Assembly: GCA_947462335.1 (NCBI GenBank)
Contig: OX381713.1
Span: 18,282,381-18,346,380, forward strand
DNA from: Harmothoe impar
Taxonomy: Eukaryota; Annelida; Polychaeta; Phyllodocida; Polynoidae
Length of the DNA: 64,000 bases
Direction of reading: 5' to 3'
Numbering within the stretch: the stretch's first letter is position 1; the number at the start of each line of letters is the position of its first letter. A program made the translations under genes and the position numbers. Positions 41,761 through 53,759 of the stretch are shown piece by piece. Below the pieces are notes generated by a model, which had not been told where the DNA came from, did not search any database, and saw only the letters and a program-made list of their open reading frames with translations.

Positions 41761-42047
41761 TACACAGAGAGAAGAAACAGCGTCAAAAGGGAGTCCAAGT
41801 TGCCTCCAGAATGACTCCCCTCTCCAGGAGAGCCCAGGTCTGAGTGACTCTCTAGCTGACCCAAGGGAGTCACCTGGGAGAGTCGTATAACCTAGAGAGT
41901 TATATGACTCCCCCAGGTGACTCCCTTAGGTCAGCCAGAGAGTCACCTAGGGTCCCTTATAATTGCAACCTGGACTCCCTTAGAGAGCCGAGTCATTCTG
42001 GAGGCAGCCTTGATTCCCTTTTGACGCCGTATCTTTTCTCTGTGTAC
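41761..42047. mobile_element. MITE with TACACAGAGAGAAG ends and GAGTC/GTGACTC arrays
   Basis: Terminal inverted repeats of about 60 bases: left TACACAGAGAGAAGAAAC, GCGTCAAAAGGGAGTC, GCCTCCAGAATGACTC; right GAGTCATTCTGGAGGC, TTCCCTTTTGACGCC, TCTTTTCTCTGTGTA. The interior is nested palindromes built on GGGAGTCACC and GGTGACTCCC. Very clean and young-looking. Confidence 0.88.
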
Positions 42048-42277
42048 ACATACAATGGGCATAGGCAAGCGACTGCTTTCGCCATAGTCCTGGCACATCC
42101 TGACATGTGACACTGTTAATTTAGACATAGTCAGGTACAACCTGAGCTATCCAGCACCTCCCAGTGGACAGCCATGCTCATGACTACAAAGAGTCACCAG
42201 AACGGGCTCTCTCCATGTACCATATTACCTTGAGGATGTACAAATCCTCCCCTCCACCCCGCAAGTGCCTGCTTTTA

Positions 42278-42567
42278 GGGGAGTGCTCATTAATCAGTTA
42301 CAGGGGGAGAGTGCGGCGTAAAAAATGTTGATTCCTCCTGATGGGGGGGATACAAAATTCTAATCCCTCTTGAGGGGCGGGAGGCGTAAAAAATTAGGCC
42401 CCGTTTTAGAAAAGAGCTGCCCATGCATTACTATAGTTCACAAGGGAGATTATATTTTGCCAGCTTTGGGGAGGGGGGTGTGAAACATTCCAAGCACTCT
42501 CGAGGGGGGGGGATATATGCAAGTTTTTACCACCCCCCCCCCCTGTAATTAACAAATGAACACTCCC
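42278..42567. mobile_element. MITE with GGGGAGTGCTCATT ends
   Basis: Left GGGGAGTGCTCATTAAT, AGTTACAGGGGG; right CCCCCTGTAATTAAC, AATGAACACTCCC. The interior, with G-rich repeats and AAAAAATT blocks, matches the design of 29077-29336. No clean duplication (TTA left, GAA right). Confidence 0.75.
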
Positions 42568-42996
42568 GAATGCTGTCTGGAACACCTGACTCCACCTGGT
42601 GGCCAAATCCTGTAATATTCATGTCCACATGACCAGGGGTGTCTCTGGAATGGAAGTGGAGGATGACTTACCTTTGATGGCCAGGATCCAGTCCACAGGC
42701 GATGTGATCAGAGGGGTCAGTAGTATCAGCTGACTATGGAGTGTGCCTATATCAAAGGACTACTGTGTGTTAAGCGATCATCTGTCTGTATTAGTTATGT
42801 ACATCTTTCTTTTTATCAATGGTAATGGACAACATCCAGGCATGCACCCTGACAGTGGTACCAGCTTTGTCATTTGTCCACCTATATGTCCACTTGTCAG
42901 AGATACAGTGTTAAGAGCTACTACATGTAGAATTATATGTAATGGAATTCGAATAATAGTAGTCCGAGATGGCTTCAGGGATGTTTGGTCGATTTC

Positions 42997-43241
42997 TACA
43001 CTGATATTCTTAGGCTCCCTATACGCCCAATCTCTCAGTCACTAGTACCTAACCTAGTTAGTCATTTTTTGGCTCCCTATACGACCAACCTAGGTAAGTT
43101 ATTATTGCCAGGTTGGTCAGTACTCTCCAACCCACCTAAGTCACTTTTGAATATAACTTTGCCATTGTGACTAGCACACATATGACGAACCTAGGATAGT
43201 CTGTACTGACTAACCCTTTGAACCTATGGATTTTCATTGTA
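42997..43241. mobile_element. MITE with TACACT ends and GGCTCCCTATAC repeats, copy 2
   Basis: TACACTGATATTCTTAGGC at the left, AACCTAGTTAGTCATTTTTT and TATAACTTTGCCATTGTGAC inside, GGATTTTCATTGTAGTG at the right. Shorter than the 22-kb copy by an internal deletion after the GTCAGTAC block. Confidence 0.75.
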
Positions 43242-43602
43242 GTGTACTAAATTGTAGCCAGATATGCAACTATTTGAAGCCTGTATTTTAGACATAGTGT
43301 CACATAATATTATCAGACTCCACCTGTACAAATCCTCGTTCTTATTTGAATAGAGTACCCCCGTAATTCAGCAGTACGTATTAGTGTAATCTGTTACAGG
43401 ATTCATTGGCAAATGTATCACAACAATTTACCCAATGCCTTTCGGTAAATTACCCTGCATGAATAGGTGTGTCGAGAAAATGAAACTGCTTATCTGTGGA
43501 TTTGAAGAGGAAGCACAGTGTTAATTAAAATGTGTTGATCTTATGAAAATACTTCTATTGTAAAATGTAGACTTAAAACGCTTTTAGTAGATTACAACAT
43601 CC

Positions 43603-43930
43603 ACTTAAAGTGAGTATATCCGATGATTGAGACCTAAAATTCAATCTTCTTAAAACTGATCCAGGATGTTGACCCTTCTTACCCATTCTTTGCATGCTCA
43701 TTACCTATCATTTCTCTTTGATCTTATTTGCCAACTGAGAGGAAGAAAAGTGTGCACACTTTTATTCTCTTCATTGAACATACTCTGTGAAAGCCCACAC
43801 CTGGGCCCTATGCGACCCTCTTTCTGACCTGTTACCGGCCATGGATAACATTTCAATATCCCCCATTCCCCTAATACTACATTTTTTCATCTGAGCCTGC
43901 CCAATGAATGTTGTACTGTGGCAGTAATGG
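43603..43930 (+). repeat. MITE-like element with CTTAAAGTGAGTATATCC end, copy 2
   Basis: Left end CTTAAAGTGAGTATATCCG / ATGATTGAG and collinear interior match 2943-3245 (TTCTTAAAACTGA, GGATGTTGACC, CCGGCCATGGATAAC). The right inverted end is not seen, so the copy is truncated. Confidence 0.65.
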
Positions 43931-44157
43931 TTTTAATACTCTTCAATTCGACTCTGCTTAAAGCAGCCATTCCTTTGCAAACCTAAGCCGGATAAAACTC
44001 CTGGATTCAAACTCCTAAAACTGAGCGTTTAAAAGAAGAAGCACATCGTTAGCCTTAGATTCCTATACCTTGAATAATTGCTGTCAGTGCGCTGGACACA
44101 TGCCCAACTCTCTCACCTCTACATCCCATGGCGACCTCTCCCCTCCCCCAATAAAGG

Positions 44158-45015
44158 TTACCCAGTACAGAGCCCTTGTAATAAAAGCGCAAGAAGAATA
44201 TAGTAGCTCCCAGTGAGGTGCCTAGACATTCGCATATATGGGTGGTAAGATTGTGAATTAAATGAATAAATGAATAAATAAATAAAACAGGGATTGGCCT
44301 CGAATTTAACTCTATACACCTGTATACCCCATGTACACCTGGAGCCTGTTAGAGTACCCTTGTATGCTCTGACGTGAGAGGTATGAATGCCCAGACGCCG
44401 CAGTGGGAATGACTGACAGAGGTTTGTAAGCAGCAGCCGACGGCCTTTCTGCAGGCTATGGACGTGAGCAATCTCCTCCTGCAGGGCATCACCCCTTAGG
44501 GTAGCTGTTTTATTACCACCCTTTAATCCAGGGTTAACCCAAGGCCTCCCCAGCTCCCTCCAGTACCCCATCGACCTATCCTCCAGTGTCTAGTAAGCTG
44601 AAATAACACCAGAGGCCGCGTTAACATCCTCCCCTACCGCAGCTCTGTAGTTGAAGTAGTAGTAACGCCCCCTGCTATACCTCCACAGAACTCCTCCAGT
44701 CCCCCCCACCCCTCCCCACCCAGTACCCCCTCCTCCTCCTCCTCCTCCTGTACATGCCCACCCCTGTCCATGTGTCCCACCAGCCGCCTGGAGGCCCCGG
44801 TCAGCCCCCAGGAGGAGGCCTGGGCGGGGTGGGCGGTGCTCCAGGCGGGCAGGGAGGAGTGTGAGTAGTATAAGGAGAGAGGCAATCGGCGCCGGTACAT
44901 TAAGGCTGGGAGGGACACCATAGGGTGCTGTACTGGAGGCACTGGAGGAGATGAAGGAGCAGGAGGAGTAGGACACGGCACGTGCTCCCACCAACACCCC
45001 TTTACACACACTCAC
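44158..45015 (-). other. GC-rich island with two collinear minus-strand frames; possible first exon or promoter
   Basis: Much richer in G+C than its surroundings. On the minus strand two frames, 45015-44590 and 44589-44158, are in the same phase and separated by a single TAG (44590-44592), about 285 codons in all. The first has a hydrophobic stretch (ASLLILLTLLPARL) and a poly-Gly run from a (CCT)n repeat at 44726-44750. A splice-acceptor-like TTATTTCAG lies just before the TAG. I recognise no domain. It could be an exon pair, a 5' UTR, or GC-rich sequence where stops are rare by chance. Confidence 0.35.
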
Positions 45016-45504
45016 GGGACCTGACTAGCGGCGCACGTCTCCACACTTAACAGCGCTTATTGCCACTGCCGACACAGCCGTGGAGGCTTATACATCTACA
45101 GGCAGCCTAGTCAAACTCCCTGTCACTTGGACACTGGCTTGTCACCTGGTATTGTAATCATAGACTAGACAGACTTACTCGTCGAACACTTTGACAGTTG
45201 TGTACAGGGTCACACGCAACACGCCAGTGGAATAATCTAAAAAAAAACTTTCACTGTCCCTCGTCAAGTTGCATACACATGAGGAACATTTAACATGCGG
45301 AATAGAAACACACTAAAATCAGGAGGAACTTTTAATACGCGGAACACATAGGAATCTGATAATAATAAAACGTCTCTCCCAGTGGGAAGTTGCTTTTTAA
45401 ACTATAATGTACTCAATGCATGACTGACACTGCTCGTGGATATCAACTTGTGGTACGGAAGTGTATTTATTTAAGGCCCTGATTACTATTCATTATCACA
45501 TCAG

Positions 45505-46142
45505 ATACTATCAGGCCTAAGACATGCTGTTGAGTTTACTATTCGCGTAGTCCTGAGACATCCCCATGGGCTCACCATACAGGTAGGCCTGAGACATCCT
45601 CGTGGGCTCACCATAAAAGTAGGCCTAAAACATACTGAGGAATTTACAGTACGTACAAGCAGGCCTGAGAGGAAGTTATCAGTCCACTGTACGGATAGGC
45701 CTTGAACATCCTTATGGTTTTACTGTACAAGCAGGCCTGATACAAACAGATGAGCACACTGTACAAGCAGGGCTGATATATCTTCATGGTGTGACTATAC
45801 AAACAGGTCTGAGGCATACTGATGAGTTTTGTGTGCGAGCAGGCCTGAGACACCCTTAATAGTTTCACTGTACAAGTAGACCTATAAGCCATCTTCAAAC
45901 ATTTTACTATACAAGCAGGCCTGAGACATTCCCATGGTTTTACTATACAGGCAGGCCTGAAGCATACTGTTGGGTCAACTCTACAACCAGGCTTAAGACA
46001 AACTGATAAGTTCACTGTACAAGTAGGCCTGAGCCATCCTAGTGGTTTTACTATACAAGCAGGCCTGAAACATATAGTAATTGTAGTTTACTATAAGACG
46101 CGGCCTGAGACATACTGGTTGGTTCATTGTACGAGCAGGTCA
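45505..46142 (+). repeat. 36-bp minisatellite, about 17 units
   Basis: Diverged tandem repeats of 36 bp with a consensus close to TACAAGCAGGCCTGAGACAT followed by ACTGATGGTTTTACTG. Several consecutive units are exactly 36 bp (45906-46050); one is 40 bp. Because 36 is a multiple of three, the minus strand stays open for about 147 codons (45644 to about 46085) as a 12-residue repeat with one Cys per unit (ACLYS / PACIV). There is no ATG in that frame. Confidence 0.9.
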
Positions 46143-48144
46143 TACAGTGCATTGATAAAGCCTGTGAGCTTCCTTGAGTCGATCTGACCTTCCCACTGTG
46201 TGCCGAGCAGGAGGAGTGTTGGCTCATTACTTGTACCACACACACATAGCTTACACAACACCTGGGCCCACCTGGAGGACTTACACCTGGAGCACAGACT
46301 ACTGCCTATCACACACTTAAGTGACATACCAACAAGTATCTAACACACCCAATAAGATACCACTGTTCTCTTGCATAACGTGAGTCAAGTGTGGGGAGGG
46401 AGAGCGAGATGATAGTAGTAGAGCCCATTAATTGTTAGTGTCCCACTAATGAGCTGAGACTGATGGCAACTCCTCGGTATCTAAGTGGATTGTGTGCTGT
46501 TCTGTAGGAAGGAACCCCTCTAATCAACCATCACCAGCTCACTGGTGCTCCCTCCCCCAGAGCAACTCAGACATGGGGGGACGTGGTTAGTAATGACGAC
46601 CGGCGAGTTGCTCACTGTGTGGCTGGAGTTACTCTGTATAGGTGGACCGCGTGGTTGGTGGTACGGCTTACAAGGTGTACACTGACGTAGTGTCCTATTG
46701 ACACGTTGTTACTTTAGCCCATTGGACCTGACTACAGATCCAGCAATCCTGCCGGGAGGTTATATCACTATTAAAGGTAGGTGGATGTGGTTGGTATTGT
46801 GTGTGGCTTTATCACTATGTGTGATTGCACAGGCATATTGTGTGTGTAAACATCATCATTGGTATGGTTTGCAGCGGAGTAGTGCGTTATGCAACCATGC
46901 CATTTAGGGTAGTCAATACTAAAAGCGACCCAAGTGGAGAACGCACTGTGAAGAGTGAAGTCTCCCAATTCTGGAGAGCACCTAAATCCGGACACTCTCT
47001 TGCAGCAAAGTGACCGAAGGCCACTAAAATATGACATAATTATGATCAATATTACAGTGCCAAATGAAAGAATACACATGTTTGCTACAGTAGCCACCAG
47101 AAATAAAAGTCGTTGTAACAATTTGATAATTTAAAAAAAGGCAAACATGCAATCCCACATCTAGCTAGAAATATGACAGCAATGAGCACATTCTAAACCG
47201 GCACTTAAGACGATAATATATATGTACTTCACATACCAGGAGTTGGGGTTGATTATACAATGAATCAGGATTAAATTATTAGATCGACCTCTAACTGACC
47301 TGAAACTGTAATGAAGCAAGCCAATTTTAAGGCAGACCCTAGTTACATCGTTTCCATTAAACCCGCAGTTCTTACTGCACGTGCAGTAACAGTCAGAGCG
47401 CAGTCGGGACAGGTACTCAGCCGTATATATATATAGGGGCGCTGGGCCATTAAGCAAAAAAATATACAGTTGACCTTCTGATCGCTGTTTATAACTTTTC
47501 CACGATCGCCATATCCCATCTGATTCTATATGAATGTCATCTTCGATAACACTTTCATATATACTGCAATGGCTCATTTAAACTCCGGAATCGAAATAGC
47601 GTTAATTTTGAATGAGGGCCGGGGGCATTAAATATTTACGAATGCGCGCCCTGTTTTGTATTATACGACATTTGGCCACAATAAGGCGCCATTGAGAAAG
47701 GTTTTCATAAACTGAGGTGTGTAACGTGATATATAGCTAGGGTCCCACATGCACTGGCCGGGGTGGGATGATTCTTGGGAGAATGCCGCTTTTATATTGT
47801 ATAAATAAGTACTCGATGCAATTTCCGGCTAACCTCTCCAACAATAGGGGAGCGACTGCTTGTCAGTATTCAGGTTTCCACATCCGACTGTTATCTGGTT
47901 ATAGAGCCTTGGGCCTTGGACACGGAGCAACTCACCCAACTTACAGTCAACAGTATGGGAAATGAGCTGCTCCTGTAGCGGCTGAGTTGATATACAACTG
48001 TATGAGGAAAGAAGCCTTTTTTTTGGAAATACAAGGTCTCCTATGCTTAAGCACTGGAAGGCTGTATTCAATGCCGCCCTTTGAATACAATGTGGCTGTA
48101 TTCAGTGTTTTTCTTTCATTAAATAGCTTCAAATAAAAATGTAA
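46143..48144. other. No recognised gene
   Basis: A 138-codon frame on the minus strand (47577-47161) starts with ATG but has no recognisable motif. Nothing else could be supported. Confidence 0.4.
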
Positions 48145-48294
48145 AGACAAATGCCAACTACATTGATACCACTGTGATGTATTTCACTTGTGGCGGCAGG
48201 GGTGCATCCCACTCAGTTTGTGGCTTTGTGCGATACTGCCCAGCCCCCACTCGTGAAATACAACAGAGACGGTATTGGGCGTTGGCATTTGTCT
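48145..48294. mobile_element. Foldback element with AGACAAATGCCAAC ends
   Basis: Perfect 14-bp ends AGACAAATGCCAAC / GTTGGCATTTGTCT. Inner pair GTATTTCACTTGTGG / CACTCGTGAAATAC matches the arms of the hairpin at 2728-2848. Confidence 0.75.
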
Positions 48295-48910
48295 ATATAT
48301 TGAAGATTACATTTTTGGGAAATTTTTGAATGGATATTGTGAGAGACTGTTATATATCGAACACAGAAAAGCAATATTGTTTATGGAAGTCATTGATGAG
48401 GTAAATGGCAAACAGTGAGACTCACTCCCTAGAAGTCTATAGTGAAGTAAATAACCCCAACTGCTATACATGAAAGAAATGGCGGGGAGGGGTACCCTTT
48501 AGACTCCCTCCAGTTTAACTGTCTAAGTATATGCCATATCCTATAATCAAGGGGAGCAAATTGATGACAATCACCACCAGGCAACAATCATGGAGCTTCT
48601 AATTAGAGAAAAGAAAACGCCGTTCTTCATGTCTAGACTCTCTGTCACACTGTTATGCCTTCATAAGGCTTGACACCATCACGCATTATAGAGTCACAGC
48701 GAGTCGAGATGTGAAGAATGAGTGTTCTATTGTTTTTATAAAACATATCTCATAAATCCCGTGGCTTTGTTTAGTTTCCCTTGCTTTGTTAACGTTTTCC
48801 GTATGGCTTCGTTGACTGGTCACTGCTGTGGCTCTGTGCTCAGCGTGCACATGACTTCTCCTAGGCCAACCGTTTTATGATATTGTATAACGAACAATCG
48901 AGTGTTAGTT

Positions 48911-49046
48911 GGTAACCTAAACAAAAAACGTTATACAACGTTTTAAAACGTTAAATAGCGTTTCTCTAAGACTCCTTACTATGACATAACGTTATATAAA
49001 GTTTTAAAACGTTATTTTGACGTAAACGTTTTTGTACCAGCTGGGC
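48911..49046. mobile_element. AACGTT-rich MITE, copy 2
   Basis: Strings of ACGTTATACAACGTTTTAAA and AACGTTATTTTGACGTAAAC. Its right half is the reverse complement of the left half of 18104-18238 (shared GACGTTTT, ATATAACGTT, CAAAAACG). Outer ends less clear (CAGCTGGGCA). Confidence 0.6.
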
Positions 49047-49955
49047 ATGGACTAGATTGACTACACAAGATTAAGTGAGGGTGTCCTTGACATAAATCAC
49101 AATATCTAACTCGGCTGGAGACTCCATTTCAGGCAATACCGTTTCATCTATGTTTGCGGCCCACGTTAACCCTTCAGCCTTATTTCGTCCCATAGGTACA
49201 CGAAGGGCTCTCATTTAACCCCGCCTGTAGGCAGAGATTGGCTGTTTCCATGGTTTTAGTGTAGTCTGGCAGGCCCGAGGTCGTTTCACAAGTGAGTGGG
49301 TTGTACAGGGAGACCAATGTCGTTTCGGTTTTATGCCTGGAAAGGTGAAAATACTATACGCAAATGATGTCAACCGTTTTTAACATTTAAAGTCTAATAA
49401 TTATATTAACAAACAAATGTTATGTTTTTAAAAAGTAAATCTGCTTTCTGTTTGGTCTTTTCTATGGGCTCCTATTTCGAAGGGTATGGAGAGAAATAAC
49501 AGGAAAAAGCTTGACCTCTCTCCTTTGCAATGCCATTATCGTCTCCGTACACACGATTCACAGGTGGATTAACGCGCCAGTAAACATGTTGGAGCACCCT
49601 TGACACTGCCTTTGGGATCCCCTTCTAATGCGCTTGGGGAAATCGTCTTGCACTATTCACTAAGTGACATCATGATATTAACCAGGATAGTCCTACTCAA
49701 GTACAAAAGTAGTGCACTTTGATGAAAGCGTAAGGTAAGACATTATTTAATACTTAATGCTAGGGGTTTATACAAGAGCCCCCTAATTGTTTTAGAGAGG
49801 GAATTAAGGCTAATGGATATCTTAAGTGGCAACCTTTTGAAAGGCAGCATGATATTATGGTGTTTCAATGTGCCATGCCCTTTGTCGATGTGATGCATGG
49901 ATCAGGCCCTTGCGGGTATACTCACCACTCAAAATACTCATTATGCCTAGCTTTC

Positions 49956-50052
49956 GGGGTGTATCAGCCCCATATGGTCGGCATGATGCTTCAATATAGT
50001 ACTGGGTAGTTGCTTGCCAGGATTGCATCCATGCATGCACCATGACAGCAAA
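49956..50052 (+). repeat. Repeat block shared with 59881-59974
   Basis: GGTGTATCAG...TATGGTCGG, ATGATGCTT and CATGCACCATGACA recur in the same order at 59881-59974. This may be the edge of the larger duplication at 53.8/60.3 kb. Confidence 0.6.
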
Positions 50053-51813
50053 GTGTAGACTGCACACAAGATCCATGTGCCCCTTAACCGGTTCAACCCC
50101 TCATGAATTAAAAGCCAGAAATCCATATAGCTAGATATGAGAAAATGCATTTTAGAACCCTTAAGGAAATGACATTTACAACATGAAGTTCCCATTGTTA
50201 ATGAGAGCCTTCCCCATTTCAGAATACAAATGTCATCGCGCCATAGCCATTACAGTCAATTAACGTTAATCATAGTCACCTAAGCATCATGCGATTTCTC
50301 ACTGGGAGAAGGTTTCTTGAAACAATACACCTCATACCGTGTGTTACTTATTTGGATAACCATACGCCTGACAAACAGATTCAGGAGTTGAGCTTACGAC
50401 ACAAAGACGCCACAGTAATAAATCAAATAGATATATTCCCAGCCATGCTCGCTACTGGTCGCTCTACGTAGTAAGCCTTACCCCCAGGAGTGCAAATTCT
50501 ATGCAAATAATACAGCACGGGGATCCGCAAGGTGGCATCTTAACTCTCCCCCATACATTTATTTCACATTAATTCCGTTCTGGTAAGGTGCCTAGAGAAT
50601 TCGACTTGTGACTTGTGACAAACTAATTAGGAACTCCTAGTATACATCTATATCTCCTTGATTTTAAGTGCTGGCGGATGGACCACCACATCGTTTTTTT
50701 TTGATTTATCGGATTTATTGCTCTTGTGGTGGTCGGGTGTGTGTGTAGGGGGAGGACACATGTAAAATAATGGCCGCTTTACTAGCCTGGTTAAGTTCAT
50801 CCTAATTGCATGCTGAATAAATGTGCCTCGAAAGGTAATGTTGTATAGGTGGCTTGTTGATAGAAGAGATTGCACTACACCTAACTACGTCATTGTAGGT
50901 GGCAGCAGCAACCCTCTTCACAAGGCTGCACTGACCGGCCTTGCCGTCACCTACTGGTGTAATTTAGACAGTGAGTATTGTTAAGGAGGTAGCACCCCTT
51001 AACCCACGGTGGAGAGCTAAGACAACGCATTTCACACCTTGGTTATTGCTACTTAACCCACGGTGGAGAGCAAAGACAAAGGAATCGCACATTGGGTATA
51101 TCATATACCCTGACATAACCGAGGGTTAAGTCAGGGTCATCGACTCGGTGTATAACACCTCGTCTCGACCTTGTGGGGCAGTGGTTATGAGACATACCAG
51201 GGTACAGGTGTAGTCTATCTAACACATAACCGAAGGTTAAGTCACATACCCCCCTTGTAACTGAGTTATGTAATAATAACAATGGGAAAGTGACTGGTGG
51301 CCTATGAGGCCACTAGTCAGTTTGCCATGGTTATTTTGACATACATTCAGTTACTCGTAGGGTATCTGCTACATAGCTAATAGTATATTATATCTCAGTA
51401 AGGCTGGGATTCAGCTGTGCATAATAGATTCTTCGGAAAATCCTAAATATGTCACAGCAGATCTCTAAACATTGTGCATGACCTCTGAATGAATCAAATA
51501 AAAGTAAATCTTTATCATTATGACTCAAACTAATGAAGTTCAGATTTGCTTAATTTCTACACAAAATTTGCTAGGAGCAGCAATATTCTGATGTGTCTGC
51601 AATCTGTGTGGTGCAGCCTCACCGGTTTAGACTAAAAGGGCAAATAATTACTAACTGAAAGTGGTCTGTGCCATTGTTGTCTGTGAAGCCTAGTCCTGGA
51701 GTCTGTTTCTCAACTTTCTACGATCCTAGGTACAATACTAATGCGAGTGGATTGTGTGATTCTCTGACTACTCTTATGAGATGCTTTAAATTAATTAGCC
51801 TTCCATTCTGTAT
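50053..51813. other. No recognised gene; short repeats near 51.0-51.25 kb
   Basis: TTAACCCACGGTGGAGAGC occurs twice (50999 and 51054) and CATAACCGAGGGTTAAGTCA-type units twice (51113 and 51227), partly inverted relative to each other. Possibly a decayed inverted-repeat element. Confidence 0.45.
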
Positions 51814-51982
51814 AGCCAAAAGTCCACGGCGACAAGAAGCTGCATTAAAACGGTATCGCACCTCTGCCCCTGCTATTTCGCTGCTATTTCGCCCATGTCC
51901 ACAGCGAAACAGAGGCGAAATGGAGGCGCCAGGGGCGCGATACCGTTTTAACGCAGCTTCTTGTCGCCTTGGACTTTGGGCT
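51814..51982. mobile_element. Foldback element with AGCCAAAAGTCCA ends
   Basis: Arms of about 45 bases: AAGTCCACGGCGACAAGAAG, CTGCATTAAAACGGTATCGC; and GCGATACCGTTTTAACGCAG, CTTCTTGTCGCCTTGGACTT. The short centre has a second inverted pair (GCTATTTCGCCCATG with AGCGAAACAGAGGCGAAAT). Strong hairpin. Confidence 0.85.
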
Positions 51983-53759
51983 TAAATGAGCTGCTTATTT
52001 TTGTAGTTGTATCGTTGCTGGTTGATCGTAGTCTGTTGTGAAATTACCTCCAGCTCGCTGCTCTCCTGTATTATTATCAGGCCCTTCATTTCCAGTGTAA
52101 TTGCTGTGTTCTTCTGTCTGCAGAAGTCAGATTCCAAGGAGGTAATATGCACTAATTGCTATTTAAGTACATACCCTCGGGGCCCCCTAGATAGCGTATC
52201 CAATGCTTAATGTGCCTTGGGAAGCCAAATGGTGAAACGACATAAAGACGACAAATCGTGGTAAAGGCTGCCACTCCATTATGGTTGTGCCGGGTGCTTT
52301 CAGTTTCTGTGTTTCAAGAGCCCCATGTGTATAAGAAGGGATAGAAGTCCCTCCAATGTGTATAATTATGTGCTCATTAAAACCTTAACAGCCACACTAT
52401 CAGTGACTATATGACTATTGGGTGCATTGCTGCTGCTGCTGCTGCAGTTATACTGAGTTCCAAGATTATTGAAAATATCCTACCTTCTACAGTGTAGATG
52501 TGTATGAGGTACCATAAGTCTCCACTCCCTCACACACAAGCAGACCTCTTCCAATCCTCCTCAACCCTCGTCGTCATTTTCCTCATCCTCCCTGAAGTTT
52601 GTATTCATTCAACTTATACTGTCGATGCGCTTTATCCTACGTGTGGTATGCATATCAACAAGATTGGTATAGCAGTTCGCCCTATTGGTTTGCCATGGTG
52701 CTAACTTGGTCTTGATAGGTGGACATTGAAAATCGGGCAGACTTGATGCTTGCTTTAGTCCCTTTGATATACTCCCTGCAAACAAAATCTCAAGCGGTGT
52801 CATATTCCGTTTCATTTCTTGTAGTGAAACTCGAGCAATACAGGTCTCCATTCTACTCGTGGAATTTCTGGTTATGTGCAAAACTCGAGAAAAACTCGAG
52901 AAAATCCCCATTGAACATGTCACTAGGAACGTTCACTATTCTAGAGCATTTCCCGCGTCTATCTTGTGTATACAGCTTGTGTGTTTCCTGGGAAATACAC
53001 ACGTTTCTAACTTGTGTCATTCTTGATTTCTGTTTGGAGGGCCGTTACAGTGGGCTCTCTCGCCAGACTGCTCTCAAGTCGTCTTGATGTCTGTGGGGAA
53101 ATAAAAGCAGTTGGACTAAACGAGGAAGGAACTGCTTGCCAGGTTTAAATCCCCAGCTCCGCTATGTAAAGCTTTCTGTAGTCGGTCCTATCTCAATCTC
53201 CGCTCTTCAGGGAGGGGCAGTAAAGAAAGCATATAACTGTTTAGCACGAACAGTTAGTGTTCAGTGCCAAAATGTGAAATAAATGAATTTGGACCAATTG
53301 CTAGCTCACAGAGATGCACATGAATACGTTAAGCCGTAGTTATAAGAATGTCTATCATATGATATAGAATACTGATGTAGAATTTCTTGATTCTGACATA
53401 GAGTGACTTCATTGATATTTACGGAACCATAGGGATCAACCAACTAGCTGTAGGTAATTTAGTTTTACAGTGCTATAGCATTGAGATAATTTAAAGCCGA
53501 TGACCAGGCACAGACATATATATCAGAGGGGGATATTTTAGATAAGACTCTGGGCCCATCAATGCTCATGTCCCTGATGGAATCTCCATACATTTCATAA
53601 TACTCGGGAGATATAACAGAACATGAATCATGCATGGTAGGATAGGCACATCGGTGACTAGAGCGGAAATATTGTGTTTGCATAATGTTTACATATATAA
53701 ATATATTTGAGCTGGAAAATATTTTCAAATGGCTCAGTGAGATGGTTTCCCATGAGGCT
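51983..53759. other. No recognised gene
   Basis: Short (CTG)n run at about 52430-52445. Frames up to 122 codons (52719-53087) overlap opposite-strand frames and lack motifs. Confidence 0.45.

Noticed and set aside
47161..47577. 138-codon minus-strand open frame starting with ATG
   Set aside because: No motif, AT-rich composition like its surroundings, and no splice or promoter context.
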